A stretch of DNA of 64,000 nt from an uncultured Oribacterium sp. (GCA_934270345.1 CAKQPT010000003.1:62001-126000), one strand, 5' to 3'; numbered from the stretch's first letter, positions 10,982 to 20,579 are shown. Numbers and translations: made by a program. The notes: a model not told the origin generated them from the letters alone.

Positions 10982-12184
10982 TTACTCCAGAGAAGCAGCG
11001 ACGGCGTCGGCGAGGGCGTCGAGGGCTTCTGCGCTGAAGGAGGCGGACTTGATGGTGAGGGTGTCACCGATGTACTCGCAGTTCTTCAGGGTGTCGAACT
11101 CGGCCTTCAGGAGCTTACCGGAGGTCGGTGCCCAGGTACCGTTTTCGATGATGGAGATCTTCTTATTCTGAACGCTCAGGGCCTTCATGTCGGCGACGAG
11201 GTTTTCCATCTTCGGGAAGAGGCCGTTGTTGTAGGTGGTCGCACCGAAGACGAGGTTCGTCACGCGGAAGCACTCGGCGATCATCACGGAGACGTCGGCC
11301 TTCGATACGTCGTAGGCCTTGATGTTCTTTACGCCGCGGGCTGCGAGCTTCATGGTGAAGGCATTGATCACCGACTCGGTGTTGCCGTAGACGGAGTTGT
11401 AGAAGACAGCGACGGCCTTCTCTTCTGCTTCGTAGCGGGACCACTTGTCATAGAGGTTCAGAATGAAGCCGAGGTCCTCACGCCAGATCGGGCCGTGGAG
11501 CGGGCAGAGCATCCTGATGTCAATGCCGGCGGCCTTCTTCAGAACGTTCTGTACCTGCATGCCGTACTTGCCGACGATGTTGGTGTAGTAGCGACGGGCG
11601 TCATCGACGAAGTCCTGTGCCTGATAGTTCAGCTCATCGGCGAAGATGTTGCCGTTGTTCGTGCCGAATACGCCGAAGGCGTCGGCGGAGAACAGGATGC
11701 CATCCGTCACATCATAGGTGAACATAACCTCCGGCCAGTGCACCATCGGGGCCATCACGAAGCTGAGTTGGTGCTTACCGAGGGAAAGGGTATCGCCTTC
11801 CTTCACGACGAGCTTCCGCTCCTCCGGGATCGTCAGTGCGAAGAACTGGGTGATCATCTGGAAGGTTTTTGCATTGCCCACGACGGTCGCCTCCGGGTAC
11901 TTCCGAAGTGCCTCGGCGATCAGTGCACAGTGATCCGGCTCCATGTGGTTCACGATGAGGTAGTCGAGACTGCGGCCATCGAGCGCCGCCGCCACATTCT
12001 TGAAGAACTGATGTGAAACGGTCGCATCCGCAGTATCGAGGAGCGCGGTCTTCTCGTCGCGGATCACGTAGGAATTGTAGGTCACGCCGCGATCCAGCGG
12101 AAAAATATTCTCAAACAGATGCAGGCGGCGATCCTCGACACCTACATAAACAACATCATCCGTAATATTGCGAATAGAATACAT
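10982..12184 (-). CDS. fprA: A-type flavoprotein (flavo-diiron protein)
   Basis: Reduces O2 to water, and in some homologues NO, protecting anaerobic enzymes such as PFOR. 400 residues. The N-terminal metallo-beta-lactamase-like domain carries the diiron ligands around HMEPDH (about residue 80) and further His/Asp positions; the C-terminal flavodoxin domain shows the FMN loop YNSVYGNTESV (about residue 260). A start with MYSIRNI and TAAGGAGAGACTGCC upstream is clear. Monocistronic: a candidate operator lies upstream and a strong terminator downstream. No rubredoxin partner is adjacent. Confidence 0.95.
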   Translation of the reverse strand: MYSIRNITDDVVYVGVEDRRLHLFENIFPLDRGVTYNSYVIRDEKTALLDTADATVSHQFFKNVAAALDGRSLDYLIVNHMEPDHCALIAEALRKYPEATVVGNAKTFQMITQFFALTIPEERKLVVKEGDTLSLGKHQLSFVMAPMVHWPEVMFTYDVTDGILFSADAFGVFGTNNGNIFADELNYQAQDFVDDARRYYTNIVGKYGMQVQNVLKKAAGIDIRMLCPLHGPIWREDLGFILNLYDKWSRYEAEEKAVAVFYNSVYGNTESVINAFTMKLAARGVKNIKAYDVSKADVSVMIAECFRVTNLVFGATTYNNGLFPKMENLVADMKALSVQNKKISIIENGTWAPTSGKLLKAEFDTLKNCEYIGDTLTIKSASFSAEALDALADAVAASLE

Positions 12185-12253
12185 GGCAGTCTCTCCTTAT
12201 ATCGATGCTTTCGGCATCGGCTTTCACAGAATGAAATACAGGACAATCGTCAA

Positions 12254-12272
12254 ATCAATAACAATTATCGAT
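12254..12272 (-). promoter_or_regulatory. Candidate operator upstream of fprA (Fur/PerR-like dyad)
   Basis: The minus strand reads ATCGATAATTGTTATTGAT, an A/T-rich dyad with 7 of 8 arm bases matching, about 70 bp before the fprA start. Its form resembles Fur/PerR boxes, which would suit an oxygen-response gene. This is similarity by eye only. A small hairpin (12201-12218) lies in the leader just before the ribosome site. Confidence 0.35.
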
Positions 12273-12342
12273 TCGAAATGTAACACGTTTTTCGCTTCTT
12301 GTCTACACCAATCAGATATGTACAGAATTGAAATCATAAACA

Positions 12343-12373
12343 AAAAGAAACGCCCGGAGCGATGCTCCAGGCG
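12343..12373 (-). terminator. Terminator of rpmF
   Basis: CGCC-CGGAGC stem with complement (12351-12373) followed on the minus strand by TTTCTTTTTG. Confidence 0.7.
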
Positions 12374-12397
12374 CTGATTCTTTTTATTCGGTGGAGA

Positions 12398-12580
12398 TTA
12401 GTCCTCAACCTTTACGATCTCACGCTTGTTGTAAGATCCGCAAGCCTTGCAGACTCTGTGAGGCATAACAAGAGCACCACACTTAGAACACTTAACAAGG
12501 TTCATCTTTCCCATCTTCCAGTTCGCTCTTCTAGAATCTCTGCGAGCCTTGGATGAATGATTCTTAGGACAAATTGACAT
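12398..12580 (-). CDS. rpmF: 50S ribosomal protein L32
   Basis: 60 residues, the typical length. Starts MSICPKNHSSKARRDSRRAN and carries a zinc ribbon CSKCG...CKACG (about residues 31-47), the cysteine-containing L32 form. CGAAGGAGGTGTAAAT precedes the ATG at 12580. In many Lachnospiraceae rpmF follows ackA and a DUF177 (yceD) gene; here an AEC transporter occupies that place and no DUF177 gene is seen. Confidence 0.98.
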   Translation of the reverse strand: MSICPKNHSSKARRDSRRANWKMGKMNLVKCSKCGALVMPHRVCKACGSYNKREIVKVED

Positions 12581-12741
12581 ATTTACACCTCCTTCGTCAT
12601 ACCGGGTAATTATATCCATACGGCTTTTTTATGTCAAGCAAAAACCAAGAAGGTTTTTACGATTGCACACTCGAGATAGGATACTACGAGATGCGATGAA
12701 ATGCAAGTGGAAATTTCAGAAATTTCGCACGACTCTCCGTA

Positions 12742-13650
12742 TCAGAGAATGATCAGGAGCGTTGCCGTGATCAGTACGATGCTGATGACGATGGAAATGG
12801 AATTGACTGCACTGGCGAGGCCGAAGTCGCTTTTCATATCCGCTGTAAACGCGGGCGCTGCAGATGCGATGGGGCTTAAAGGCAGGATGGCCAGAACCTG
12901 GCGGTATTCCAGGGGAAGCGGCATGAGAAAATACAGCGCTGCTGCCATGGCGATGGAAATGCTGTAGCGCACGGCCAGGATTTTCACGATCTTTCCCTTC
13001 TGGCTGGTGTCTCCGGAAATCTTAAATCCTACGCCCATCATCAGCATGGCCAGAAACGCATTAGCTCCGGCCAGAATGCCTGAGAATGTGATCACAGGCG
13101 CAGGAAGGGACACATGGAGTAAGGACAGTACGGTCATCAGAACATAAGCGTCGAAGGGAACGGAGCGCACCAGCGTCTTTACGATCGGCACCAGGGAAAA
13201 TTTCTCCTCCCCTCCCTTTACCATGTTTGCCGCGCTGTAGGCGCCGCCCAGACAGATAAACGCATTGCCCGTATCAAAAAGGCTGGTTGTGATCACGCCT
13301 GCGGATCCAAGAAAGCTCTGCGCAAAGGGCATGGTAAAGTTTCCTATATTGTACCCAGAGGCATTTAACATGAAAAATGCCTTTTCCTCCCTGTCCTTTC
13401 CTGCGGTCAGATACGCGGCGGTCATAAGGATCAGTCCGCCTCCCAGCCCAAGCACAGCTAAGATCAGAAGAGATGGCTTTACATCCGCCCCTGAAAAATT
13501 AGATACAATCGCTGCGGGAAGGGTGATTTTCAAAACGATCTTTGAAAGCACATGAAAATCCTCTTCTTTAAAAAACCCCCTCTTTCTCAACAGATATCCC
13601 ATAAAAATAATTGCAACAAAAGACGCTGCCTTTATCAGTATTTCAGCCAT
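12742..13650 (-). CDS. AEC-family transporter (auxin efflux carrier-like permease)
   Basis: Polytopic inner-membrane protein of 302 residues with about ten hydrophobic segments in two five-helix halves, typical of AEC permeases, which move organic anions or related solutes; the substrate cannot be predicted. AAGGAGATCCCTC precedes the ATG at 13650. Codon use differs clearly from its neighbours (many AGA/AGG, ATA, GGG and TTT codons), and it sits between ackA and rpmF, a spot usually held by yceD; together these suggest horizontal acquisition. A second AEC gene at 48841-49788 has normal codon use and is not a close copy. Confidence 0.88.
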   Translation of the reverse strand: MAEILIKAASFVAIIFMGYLLRKRGFFKEEDFHVLSKIVLKITLPAAIVSNFSGADVKPSLLILAVLGLGGGLILMTAAYLTAGKDREEKAFFMLNASGYNIGNFTMPFAQSFLGSAGVITTSLFDTGNAFICLGGAYSAANMVKGGEEKFSLVPIVKTLVRSVPFDAYVLMTVLSLLHVSLPAPVITFSGILAGANAFLAMLMMGVGFKISGDTSQKGKIVKILAVRYSISIAMAAALYFLMPLPLEYRQVLAILPLSPIASAAPAFTADMKSDFGLASAVNSISIVISIVLITATLLIIL

Positions 13651-13724
13651 GAGGGATCTCCTTACCTTTTATTCTATATTCTGCCTGCGCTGTAAGCTCA
13701 CGTGCGCTCAGGACATTATCCGCA

Positions 13725-13755
13725 TAAAAAAAGACCTGGACGATTTGTCCAGGCC
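13725..13755 (-). terminator. Terminator of pta-ackA
   Basis: GACCTGGAC stem with complement around ATTT-type loop, followed on the minus strand by a run of seven T. It ends the pta-ackA transcript 18 bp after the ackA stop. Confidence 0.85.
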
Positions 13756-13773
13756 TGAAATACCTGAATTGGA

Positions 13774-14979
13774 TTACTGAGCCTCTACGAGACGAAGTGT
13801 ATCTCTTGCGATGGCGAGCTCCTCGTTGGTCGGGATCAGGAAGATCTTAACCTTCGAATCGTCTGCAGAGATCAGAGCCTCCTTACCGCGTACGTTATTG
13901 CGCTCCGGATCGATCTTTGCGCCGATGAAGCCGAGGTACTGCTCTACGATGAGCTGACGGGAAAGCTTGTCGTTCTCACCGACACCAGCGGTGAAGGCGA
14001 TCGCGTCTACACCGTTCATGGCTGCTGCGTATGCACCGATGTACTTCGCTACTCTGTAACGGAATGCGTCGAGTGCAACCTCTGCCATGTGGTTGCCTTC
14101 CTTTGCAGCGTTCTCAACATCACGGAAGTCAGAGGATACACCGCCGGAAAGGCCGAGTACACCGGACTTCTTGTTGAGGATGTTCAGAACCTCATCCACG
14201 GTCTTGTTCTCGTGGTTGCAGATGAACTGAACGACAGCCGGATCGATATCACCGGAACGGGTACCCATGATGAGACCCTCAAGAGGGGTAAGACCCATGG
14301 AGGTATCTACGCCCTTGCCGCCGATGGAAGCAGAAACGGAGGCACCGTTACCGAGGTGGCATACGATGACCTTTGCCTTCTCCGGATCGAGACCGCCGAA
14401 CTTGATGGTCTCCTTCGATACGAATGCGTGAGATGTACCGTGGAAGCCGTAACGACGGATGCCGTACTTCTCATAGTACTCGGTCGGGATTGCGTAATAG
14501 TACGCCTTCTCCGGAAGGGTCATACCGAAGGTGGTATCGAATACAGCTACGTTTGGCTTGCCCGGAACGACCTTCTCACATGCCTCGATACCCATGAGGT
14601 TTGCAGGGTTGTGCAGAGGACCGAGATCGAAGCAGGAACGAACGATGTCCTTTACTCTCTGATCGACGATGCAGGACTCTGTGATCTGGGTGCCGGCATG
14701 AAGTACACGATGGCCGATCGCACCGATCTCATCAACGGTCTTTACAACACCGTGCTCTGGATCGGTGAGTGCATCAAATACCAGCTTTACAGCGACGCTG
14801 TGATCCGGCATCGGGGACTCAAGAACGAAATCCTCCTTGCCCGGTACCTTATGGGTGAGCTTGCTGCCGTCGATGGCGATACGCTCGCAAAGGCCCTTTG
14901 CAAGAACGGACTCATTCTCCATATCGATGAGCTGATACTTGAGGGATGATGAACCACAGTTCAGAACAAGAATTTTCAT
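13774..14979 (-). CDS. ackA: Acetate kinase
   Basis: Converts acetyl phosphate and ADP to acetate and ATP, the substrate-level phosphorylation step of acetate fermentation. 401 residues, normal. N-terminal phosphate/ATP loop VLNCGSSSLKYQL, acetokinase signatures NVAVFDTTFG and GFHGTSHAFVS, and C-terminal FTAGVGEN. CATTTAGGAGAGTACTACCC precedes the ATG. It follows pta by 93 bp; a dyad GATCTGC/GCAGATC (about 15012-15038) lies in the gap without a T-run and may adjust the pta:ackA ratio. Confidence 0.98.
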   Translation of the reverse strand: MKILVLNCGSSSLKYQLIDMENESVLAKGLCERIAIDGSKLTHKVPGKEDFVLESPMPDHSVAVKLVFDALTDPEHGVVKTVDEIGAIGHRVLHAGTQITESCIVDQRVKDIVRSCFDLGPLHNPANLMGIEACEKVVPGKPNVAVFDTTFGMTLPEKAYYYAIPTEYYEKYGIRRYGFHGTSHAFVSKETIKFGGLDPEKAKVIVCHLGNGASVSASIGGKGVDTSMGLTPLEGLIMGTRSGDIDPAVVQFICNHENKTVDEVLNILNKKSGVLGLSGGVSSDFRDVENAAKEGNHMAEVALDAFRYRVAKYIGAYAAAMNGVDAIAFTAGVGENDKLSRQLIVEQYLGFIGAKIDPERNNVRGKEALISADDSKVKIFLIPTNEELAIARDTLRLVEAQ

Positions 14980-15072
14980 GGGTAGTACTCTCCTAAATGT
15001 TTATAATGATGATCTGCCGGTGTCACGACACACAGCAGATCATGGAAATCAGATTTTCAGATGGATGATGGA

Positions 15073-16080
15073 TTACGCGTTCTGAGCCTGAACAGCAGTC
15101 ATCGCAACGACACCGACGATGTCATCTGCGAAGCAGCCACGGCTGAGGTCGTTCACCGGCATGCTGAGACCCTGGAGAACAGGACCGTATGCACCAGCGT
15201 GAGCCAGTCTCTGAACAAGCTTGTAGCCGATGTTACCAGCCTCAAGGGACGGGAATACGAGAACGTTTGCCTGACCGGCAACCTTGCTGCCCGGAGCCTT
15301 GAGCTCTGCTACAGAAGGAACGAGTGCGGCATCGAGCTGAAGCTCACCGTCGAGTGCGATCTCCGGATGCTGCTCGTTTGCGATCTTGACAGCCTCTGCT
15401 ACCTTGGTAACGTCGTCGTGCTTTGCAGAACCCTTGGAGGAGTAGGAAAGCATCGCAACCTTCGGCTCACGGCCTACGAAGGACTGGAAGGACTGTGCGG
15501 AAAGGTAAGCAATCTCCGCCAGCTTCTCGGAATCGAAATCAGTGTTTACTGCGCAGTCAGCGAATACGAAGAGGCCGTTGCCGTCGATCTGCTCACCGAA
15601 CTCACAGTTCGGAACCTCCATAAGGAAGAAACCGGAAACGGACTTGATGCCCGGCTTGGTCTTCAGAAGCTGAAGTGCCGGACGAATGGTGTTACCGGTG
15701 GAGTGGCATGCGCCGGATACGGCACCGTCTGCATCACCGCACTTACACATAAGGCATGCATAGTACATGTAATCCTTCGTCATCTGCTCCTCTGCCTGCT
15801 CCGGGGTGAGGCCCTTCTTCGCACGAAGCTCAACGAACTTGTCGATGTACTTCTGACGGTTCGGATCTGTAAACGGATCAACGATGGTTGCACCGGTGAG
15901 GTCATAGCCTGCACCGTTCTTCTCGATCTCCTCCGGAGTACCGATGATCACGAGGTTTGCGATACCCTCCTTTAAGATCTTCTCTGCAGCCTCAAAGGTT
16001 CTCTTATCCATGGACTCTGGAAGAACGATGGTCTTCTTGTCTGCTTTTGCCTTCGCCTTGATTGTGTCAATAAATGCCAT
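15073..16080 (-). CDS. pta: Phosphate acetyltransferase
   Basis: Transfers the acetyl group of acetyl-CoA to phosphate, giving acetyl phosphate for AckA. 335 residues, the short Pta form without the N-terminal DRTGG region. Typical segments: KTIVLPE, SGACHSTGNTIRPALQ, SGFFLMEVP, VFADCAVN, and C-terminal GPVLQGLSMPVNDLSRG. GAGAGGAGAAATCTGAA precedes the ATG at 16080. First gene of a pta-ackA unit. Confidence 0.98.
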   Translation of the reverse strand: MAFIDTIKAKAKADKKTIVLPESMDKRTFEAAEKILKEGIANLVIIGTPEEIEKNGAGYDLTGATIVDPFTDPNRQKYIDKFVELRAKKGLTPEQAEEQMTKDYMYYACLMCKCGDADGAVSGACHSTGNTIRPALQLLKTKPGIKSVSGFFLMEVPNCEFGEQIDGNGLFVFADCAVNTDFDSEKLAEIAYLSAQSFQSFVGREPKVAMLSYSSKGSAKHDDVTKVAEAVKIANEQHPEIALDGELQLDAALVPSVAELKAPGSKVAGQANVLVFPSLEAGNIGYKLVQRLAHAGAYGPVLQGLSMPVNDLSRGCFADDIVGVVAMTAVQAQNA

Positions 16081-16189
16081 TTCAGATTTCTCCTCTCAAT
16101 GTTATTTATACTATTTCACCAGTGGAAACCACTGATTAATTCATGAAGGTACGCACGCGTGGTCCGCGTGTATACAATTTGACATTGCT

Positions 16190-16217
16190 ATTATACTCGA
16201 TAAAAAGCGCTCTGCAA
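16190..16217 (-). promoter_or_regulatory. Probable sigma-A promoter of pta-ackA
   Basis: Minus-strand TTGCAG, 16 bp, TATAAT, about 110 bp before the pta start. The -35 box lies inside the loop of the upstream terminator hairpin (16203-16235), so the two signals share sequence. Confidence 0.5.
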
Positions 16218-16235
16218 TGCATGAGGAGCGCTTTT
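16203..16235 (-). terminator. Terminator after darA
   Basis: Perfect 10-bp stem AAAAGCGCTC with complement and A/T tracts on both sides. It lies about 150 bp after the darA stop; the bases between (16236-16383) show a GGGCCAATGTCTCG relative of the dispersed GCATTGGCC motif and nothing else I recognise. Confidence 0.7.
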
Positions 16236-16383
16236 CGTGCACAAAATCACGGACATTCTGACAAGTTCATAACGAACCCGTTCTGCTGTCCCGTCCGCAG
16301 CTTTCCATTGGGCCAATGTCTCGATACGGAACGTTCATGGCGTATGCGTACGAAGTCTTCCCGCCGGCCCGGTCGGCCGCGTT

Positions 16384-16716
16384 TCAGTACTTCTCGAAGC
16401 GATCGAGGTCAACCACCATGATCGTCGCGCCGCCGATCTCGACCGGCATCGGCATCGTGGTGTAGGTGCCCATCGAGGTTCCGGAAACGTACGGCATATT
16501 CACCGTGATCTTCTGGCGCTTGCCACACTGCTTCTTGATGAGCTCGATGCACTCGTCGACCTTATCATCCTGGGTTGCGATCATCAGCGTCGAGTTTCCC
16601 TTCCGAAGGAATCCACCCGTCGATGCCAGCTTCGTCACCTGGAAGTGGTCCTTATTCAGCGCATCCATCACATCGTCTTCATTATCGTTACGAACAATCG
16701 CATAAATCAGTTTCAT
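16384..16716 (-). CDS. darA: Cyclic-di-AMP receptor, PII-like (DarA/PstA, DUF970)
   Basis: Binds the second messenger c-di-AMP; the trimeric PII-like protein's downstream target is unknown in most species. 110 residues, the usual length. Typical N-terminus MKLIYAIVRNDNEDDVMDAL, the T-loop region STGGFLRKGNSTLMI, and C-terminal GGATIMVVDLDRFEKY. The ATG at 16716 has AAAAGAGGTACAGT before it; an upstream in-frame ATG lacks a ribosome site. Confidence 0.95.
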   Translation of the reverse strand: MKLIYAIVRNDNEDDVMDALNKDHFQVTKLASTGGFLRKGNSTLMIATQDDKVDECIELIKKQCGKRQKITVNMPYVSGTSMGTYTTMPMPVEIGGATIMVVDLDRFEKY

Positions 16717-16823
16717 ACTGTACCTCTTTTCTGGCCTGCATAGCACGTATTTTGCCTTTTATTTTATCATAGCCGGACGGCGTTTTCCACAAAACAAATG
16801 GGTTTCGTCGCGGATGAATTAAA

Positions 16824-16849
16824 GCAGGGGAGCCGGAGGGCCGGCTGCG
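16824..16849 (-). terminator. Probable terminator of tmcAL
   Basis: Short hairpin AGCCGG-AGGG-CCGGCT directly after the tmcAL stop, flanked by GCA/TGC, with weak T-richness on the minus strand. Its GCCGGAGGGCCGGC core matches the outer arm of the R2 palindromes. Confidence 0.5.
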
Positions 16850-16851
16850 TT

Positions 16852-18285
16852 TTAGTCGATTACCATGAAGCGCCGAGTGAATTCATTTTCCGGGCGCGTC
16901 TCGCTGTTATATGGGTGGTAGATCAGCTGGTACAGGTCGGCGGCGTAGAGGTCGCTTCGGAACATGAGCTCGGCGTGGCCGGCACGAATGCTCATGAGGA
17001 GGTCCTCCGGGCTTTCGATGGTCTGTCGGCGGCGCGCGTCGAGGGTGCGCTGGTAACGCGCCGGGGAGGTGACGGCGGTGGTGGCGATGGCCGCGAGCAG
17101 CGCCTTCGCCTCCTGTCGTACGCCGAGGACGCGCACGTACGGCATCATTTCGGCCTCTCCGAAGTAAGCACCGCGGAGGGCGGCGTGGTCCTTTCGCTGG
17201 AGATCGAGGAGGATATGCAGCAGGGCCCGGGAAATGCGGCTGTAGGTGTAGTTCCGTGACTTCACGGCCGCGATGCGTTCACGGAAGCTCATGCGTTCAC
17301 GTACCTGCTTTCGGAGCGCGTCGGCGATCTCGCGTGATACGTCGAGGTAATCGCAGAGCACGGAATGCTCTTCCGATGCCGCGCTGTCGAGGTACACGAG
17401 CTGCAGCAGACGGTAGCTCAGCATATCGCTCAGCATGTCGAGCGTTGCGTAGCCCGCATGACCATCCGCATGAATATCGCCCTGTAATAATGCGTCACGA
17501 ATCGAATGTGCACTTGGCAGACTCAGTTTTCGGCGAATGCAGGCGACCTCGAAGCAGTCACCCTGCCGCTTCACGGCTTTGATATACTCGAGACCGAGGA
17601 CGTCGTTGGACTGGAGCTCGAAGCGCTCACGAGGGTTGCTCTCCTCCACGTTGCCAGCATTGTCCTCAGAATCAGGCAGCGCAGCGCTCGGCGTTGATGC
17701 GGCCATGGGTGCCGAAGTGTTCGCCGCCTGCGATGCCACCTTGCGCCAGCGTTTCGATGCACTGATATCGTCGAGCATCGTCTCGAAGGCTTCCTCGTCA
17801 TCACCAGAGAGGACGAGCCTCATCGCTTCTGCCCACGCCTTCGGATAACTCATGCCAGAGGCCACACCGTCGCGGACGACTGCATTGAACTTCGCATGGG
17901 CGGTGGAGCCGGTGGAGAGCTCGAGGGCGGCCATCTGCTGGAGCTTCGCGAGGTCCGCGGATTCAGAACCAAACACGAGCTGGTCCACGAAACCGAGGGA
18001 ACGCAGGACTGCGACGCCACCGGCCGCGAAATCCTCCGCGCTGGAGGTCGAGAACATGACCGGGATCTGGACGACGAGGTCGACGCCGTGCGTGAGGGCA
18101 TCCCGGGCGCGCTCGTACTTATCGAAGATCGCCGGCTCGCCGCGCTGCACGAAATCGCCGGACATCGCCGCGACGACGTAGTCCGCGTGGTATTCGGTGC
18201 GGATCTGCTCGATCATGTACTGATGTCCCGCATGGAAGGGATTGTATTCGGTGATGATGCCGACGACTTTTTTTCCGTTGATCAT
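16852..18285 (-). CDS. tmcAL: tRNA(Met) cytidine acetate ligase
   Basis: Forms N4-acetylcytidine at the wobble position of elongator tRNA-Met using acetate and ATP. 477 residues, longer than the usual 400 or so. The nucleotidyltransferase N-terminus shows GIITEYNPFHAGHQYMI and SGDFVQRGEPAI. An Ala/Ser/Pro-rich insert (about residues 190-235, around QAANTSAPMAASTPSAALPD) explains the extra length; similar inserts occur in polA and topB here. The ATG at 18285 has CTGTGAGGACAAA upstream. Its substrate acetate is the end product of pta-ackA nearby. Confidence 0.95.
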   Translation of the reverse strand: MINGKKVVGIITEYNPFHAGHQYMIEQIRTEYHADYVVAAMSGDFVQRGEPAIFDKYERARDALTHGVDLVVQIPVMFSTSSAEDFAAGGVAVLRSLGFVDQLVFGSESADLAKLQQMAALELSTGSTAHAKFNAVVRDGVASGMSYPKAWAEAMRLVLSGDDEEAFETMLDDISASKRWRKVASQAANTSAPMAASTPSAALPDSEDNAGNVEESNPRERFELQSNDVLGLEYIKAVKRQGDCFEVACIRRKLSLPSAHSIRDALLQGDIHADGHAGYATLDMLSDMLSYRLLQLVYLDSAASEEHSVLCDYLDVSREIADALRKQVRERMSFRERIAAVKSRNYTYSRISRALLHILLDLQRKDHAALRGAYFGEAEMMPYVRVLGVRQEAKALLAAIATTAVTSPARYQRTLDARRRQTIESPEDLLMSIRAGHAELMFRSDLYAADLYQLIYHPYNSETRPENEFTRRFMVID

Positions 18286-18423
18286 TTTGTCCTCACAGCC
18301 AGGATCCAGACCACGCCTGCCGGCTTTTCGATCCGGAAGCGGCCTGGAGATCCGGGTCATTTATTTCATATGATGTTGATACGTGTTGAATCATCTGCAT
18401 GATTCAGATGCAAGACAAATATA

Positions 18424-18465
18424 TCAAAAAAAACGCATGACGGAAATCTCACTTTCCATCATGCG
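18424..18465 (-). terminator. Terminator of the DUF711 gene
   Basis: 13-bp stem with one mismatch (18434-18446 and 18453-18465), followed on the minus strand by a run of T, 15 bp after the stop codon. Confidence 0.85.
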
Positions 18466-18479
18466 CATGAAATCATATT

Positions 18480-19862
18480 TTAGTTCTTGAAGCTGTGGAT
18501 CGGTGCCGGAATGCGTCCCTTACGGTTCACGAAGCCGGAGCAGTCGAAAGTATTGACCGCCATAACCGGTGCGTGGCCGAGGAGGCCGCCGAAATCGACG
18601 TGGTCGCCGACCTTCTTGCCGATCGCCGGGATGACACGAACCGCGGTGGTCTTCTGGTTGACCATACCGAGGGCTGCCTCGTCCGCGATGATACCGGAGA
18701 TCGTGGTCGCCGGAGTGTCGCCCGGGATGGCGATCATATCGAGGCCGACGGAGCAGACGCAGGTCATCGCCTCGAGCTTCTCGATGTTGAGCGCACCGGC
18801 TTCGACAGCATTGATCATACCCTGATCCTCGGAAACCGGGATGAAAGCGCCGCTGAGTCCGCCGACGGAACTGGACGCCATGATGCCGCCCTTCTTCACC
18901 TGGTCGTTCAGCATCGCGAGAGCCGCGGTCGTTCCCGGTGCACCGGTGCGCTCGAGACCCATCGCCTCAAGGATGTCGGAGACGGAATCGCCGATGGCCG
19001 GCGTCGGTGCGAGGGAGAGGTCAATGATGCCGAACGGTACGTTCAGCATGCGGCTCGCCTCCTTGGCAACCAGCTGGCCTACACGGGTGATCTTAAACGC
19101 GGTCTTCTTGATGAGCTCGGACAGCTCCTCGAAATCGAGACCTTCCGCGTTCTGAAGTGCATCACGCACGACGCCCGGTCCGGAAACGCCGACATTCAGG
19201 ATGCAGTCGGCCTCGGAAACGCCATGGAAGGCGCCGGCCATGAACGGGTTATCATCCGGTGCGTTACAGAAAACGACGAGCTTTGAGCAGGCGCTGGAAT
19301 CGGTGTCAGCGGTACGCTCAGCCGCCTCACGGATCATCTCACCCATGAGACGAACGGCGTCCATGTTGATACCGGTCTTCGTGGAGCCGAGGTTCACGCT
19401 GGAGCAGACGATGTCGGTCTCGGCGAGGGCCTGCGGGATCGCACGCATCAGCATCTCATCCGCCGGTGTCATGCCCTTCTGGCAGATGGCGGAGAAACCG
19501 CCGAGGAAGTTGACGCCGACCGCCTTCGCTGCCTTATCGAGGGTATGGGCGACCTTCACGAAATCCGCAGAGGACTTGCATGCACTGCCCGCCGCGATGG
19601 CGATCGGAGTGACGGAGATACGCTTGTTGACGATCGGCACACTGTACTCGCGGCTGATCTCCTCTCCGGTCTTCACGAGGTCACGCGCATAGCGGGTGAT
19701 CTTCTTATAGATATTGTCACAGAAGGTGTCGACATCACCGGCAGCACAGTCGAGAAGACTGATTCCCATGGTGATCGTACGGACATCGAGGTTATTATGT
19801 TCGATCATGTTGTTGGTCTCTGCGACCTCCAGGACATTGACCGCGTCAAAAGAGCTTGCCAT
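18480..19862 (-). CDS. DUF711 / UPF0210 family protein (PFL-like)
   Basis: 460 residues, full length for the family. It resembles glycyl-radical enzyme folds in database names ('PFL family') but no glycyl-radical loop is obvious; the activity is unknown. Conserved stretches include [44 protein letters not shown] and [29 protein letters not shown] precedes the ATG. In Firmicutes this gene is regularly next to an ACT-domain (UPF0237) gene, as here, which suggests an amino-acid-sensing partnership. Confidence 0.93.
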   Translation of the reverse strand: MASSFDAVNVLEVAETNNMIEHNNLDVRTITMGISLLDCAAGDVDTFCDNIYKKITRYARDLVKTGEEISREYSVPIVNKRISVTPIAIAAGSACKSSADFVKVAHTLDKAAKAVGVNFLGGFSAICQKGMTPADEMLMRAIPQALAETDIVCSSVNLGSTKTGINMDAVRLMGEMIREAAERTADTDSSACSKLVVFCNAPDDNPFMAGAFHGVSEADCILNVGVSGPGVVRDALQNAEGLDFEELSELIKKTAFKITRVGQLVAKEASRMLNVPFGIIDLSLAPTPAIGDSVSDILEAMGLERTGAPGTTAALAMLNDQVKKGGIMASSSVGGLSGAFIPVSEDQGMINAVEAGALNIEKLEAMTCVCSVGLDMIAIPGDTPATTISGIIADEAALGMVNQKTTAVRVIPAIGKKVGDHVDFGGLLGHAPVMAVNTFDCSGFVNRKGRIPAPIHSFKN

Positions 19863-19908
19863 TCTGATTCTCCTTATATTTATGATAAAGTCACGAGTGC
19901 TTCGCTAG

Positions 19909-19968
19909 CTGCCCTGGGCCTCAGGGTGGGCCCTGCGGCAGTTCCTTCGGAACGCAATCACAGATTGC
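19909..19968. other. Cluster of three small hairpins between the ACT and DUF711 genes
   Basis: CTGCC/GGCAG (19909-13, 19937-41), GTTCC/GGAAC (19941-45, 19949-53) and GCAATC/GATTGC (19954-59, 19963-68) lie end to end. No T-run follows, so it may be a processing or attenuation site within a two-gene transcript. Confidence 0.5.
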
Positions 19969-19990
19969 GCTATTTCGGTCGATGTTTCCC

Positions 19991-20266
19991 TCAGATACGA
20001 TGCATCATCGTGAAGATCTCTTCGAGCTGCATCTTGATGTCGACGCCGATCTGATCCTTACCATACTGTGTGATCTCGGCAGCGACGGTGTCGAAGCTCT
20101 CCGTGGTGTTCGACACATCCACGATCATCATCATGTTAAAGAATCCGCCGGTGATGGTCTGTGAGATATCGAGGATGTTGATGTTCTTCTCGGAAAGAAA
20201 GGTACACACCTTCGCAATGATGCCGACGGTGTCCTTACCAACTACGGTGATAATCGCTTTTTTCAT
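19991..20266 (-). CDS. ACT-domain protein, UPF0237 family
   Basis: 91 residues forming a single ACT regulatory domain (MKKAIITVVGKDTVGIIAKV, then NINILDISQTI). ACT domains usually bind amino acids. CAGTAGGAGGTTAT precedes the ATG at 20266; longer upstream frames have no ribosome site. It is the first gene of a pair with DUF711, 128 bp apart. Confidence 0.94.
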   Translation of the reverse strand: MKKAIITVVGKDTVGIIAKVCTFLSEKNINILDISQTITGGFFNMMMIVDVSNTTESFDTVAAEITQYGKDQIGVDIKMQLEEIFTMMHRI

Positions 20267-20493
20267 ATAACCTCCTACTGTCTGCCACCGGAATGCCTGC
20301 GCATCCGCGGATCTCAACTTAACTGCATTGACCTGTTCTGTACACGAAATGAATTCCGCACAAAGAACCGGAGCATCTCTGCTCCATGCTTTCTTAATAT
20401 CTAAGCATTTAAAATAGTAAAACGCAACCGCTTTTCCGCTTCGTTTACGAAAAAAAGCAGGCGCTAAATGCCCATCCCATGGCAATAAATACT

Positions 20494-20520
20494 AAAAGAG
20501 GACAGGGCTGCCCTGTCCTC
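20494..20520 (-). terminator. Terminator of the acid-sugar catabolic genes
   Basis: Perfect 10-bp stem GAGGACAGGG with complement around CTG, followed on the minus strand by CTTTTAGT. It ends the cassette whose last stop is at 20580. The rest of the gap 20267-20493 shows no feature I can support. Confidence 0.8.
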
Positions 20521-20579
20521 GATAGTCCGCACTTATAGCGGCCATTCTATGATTTTATATCCAGTACCGTAAAACTTTT

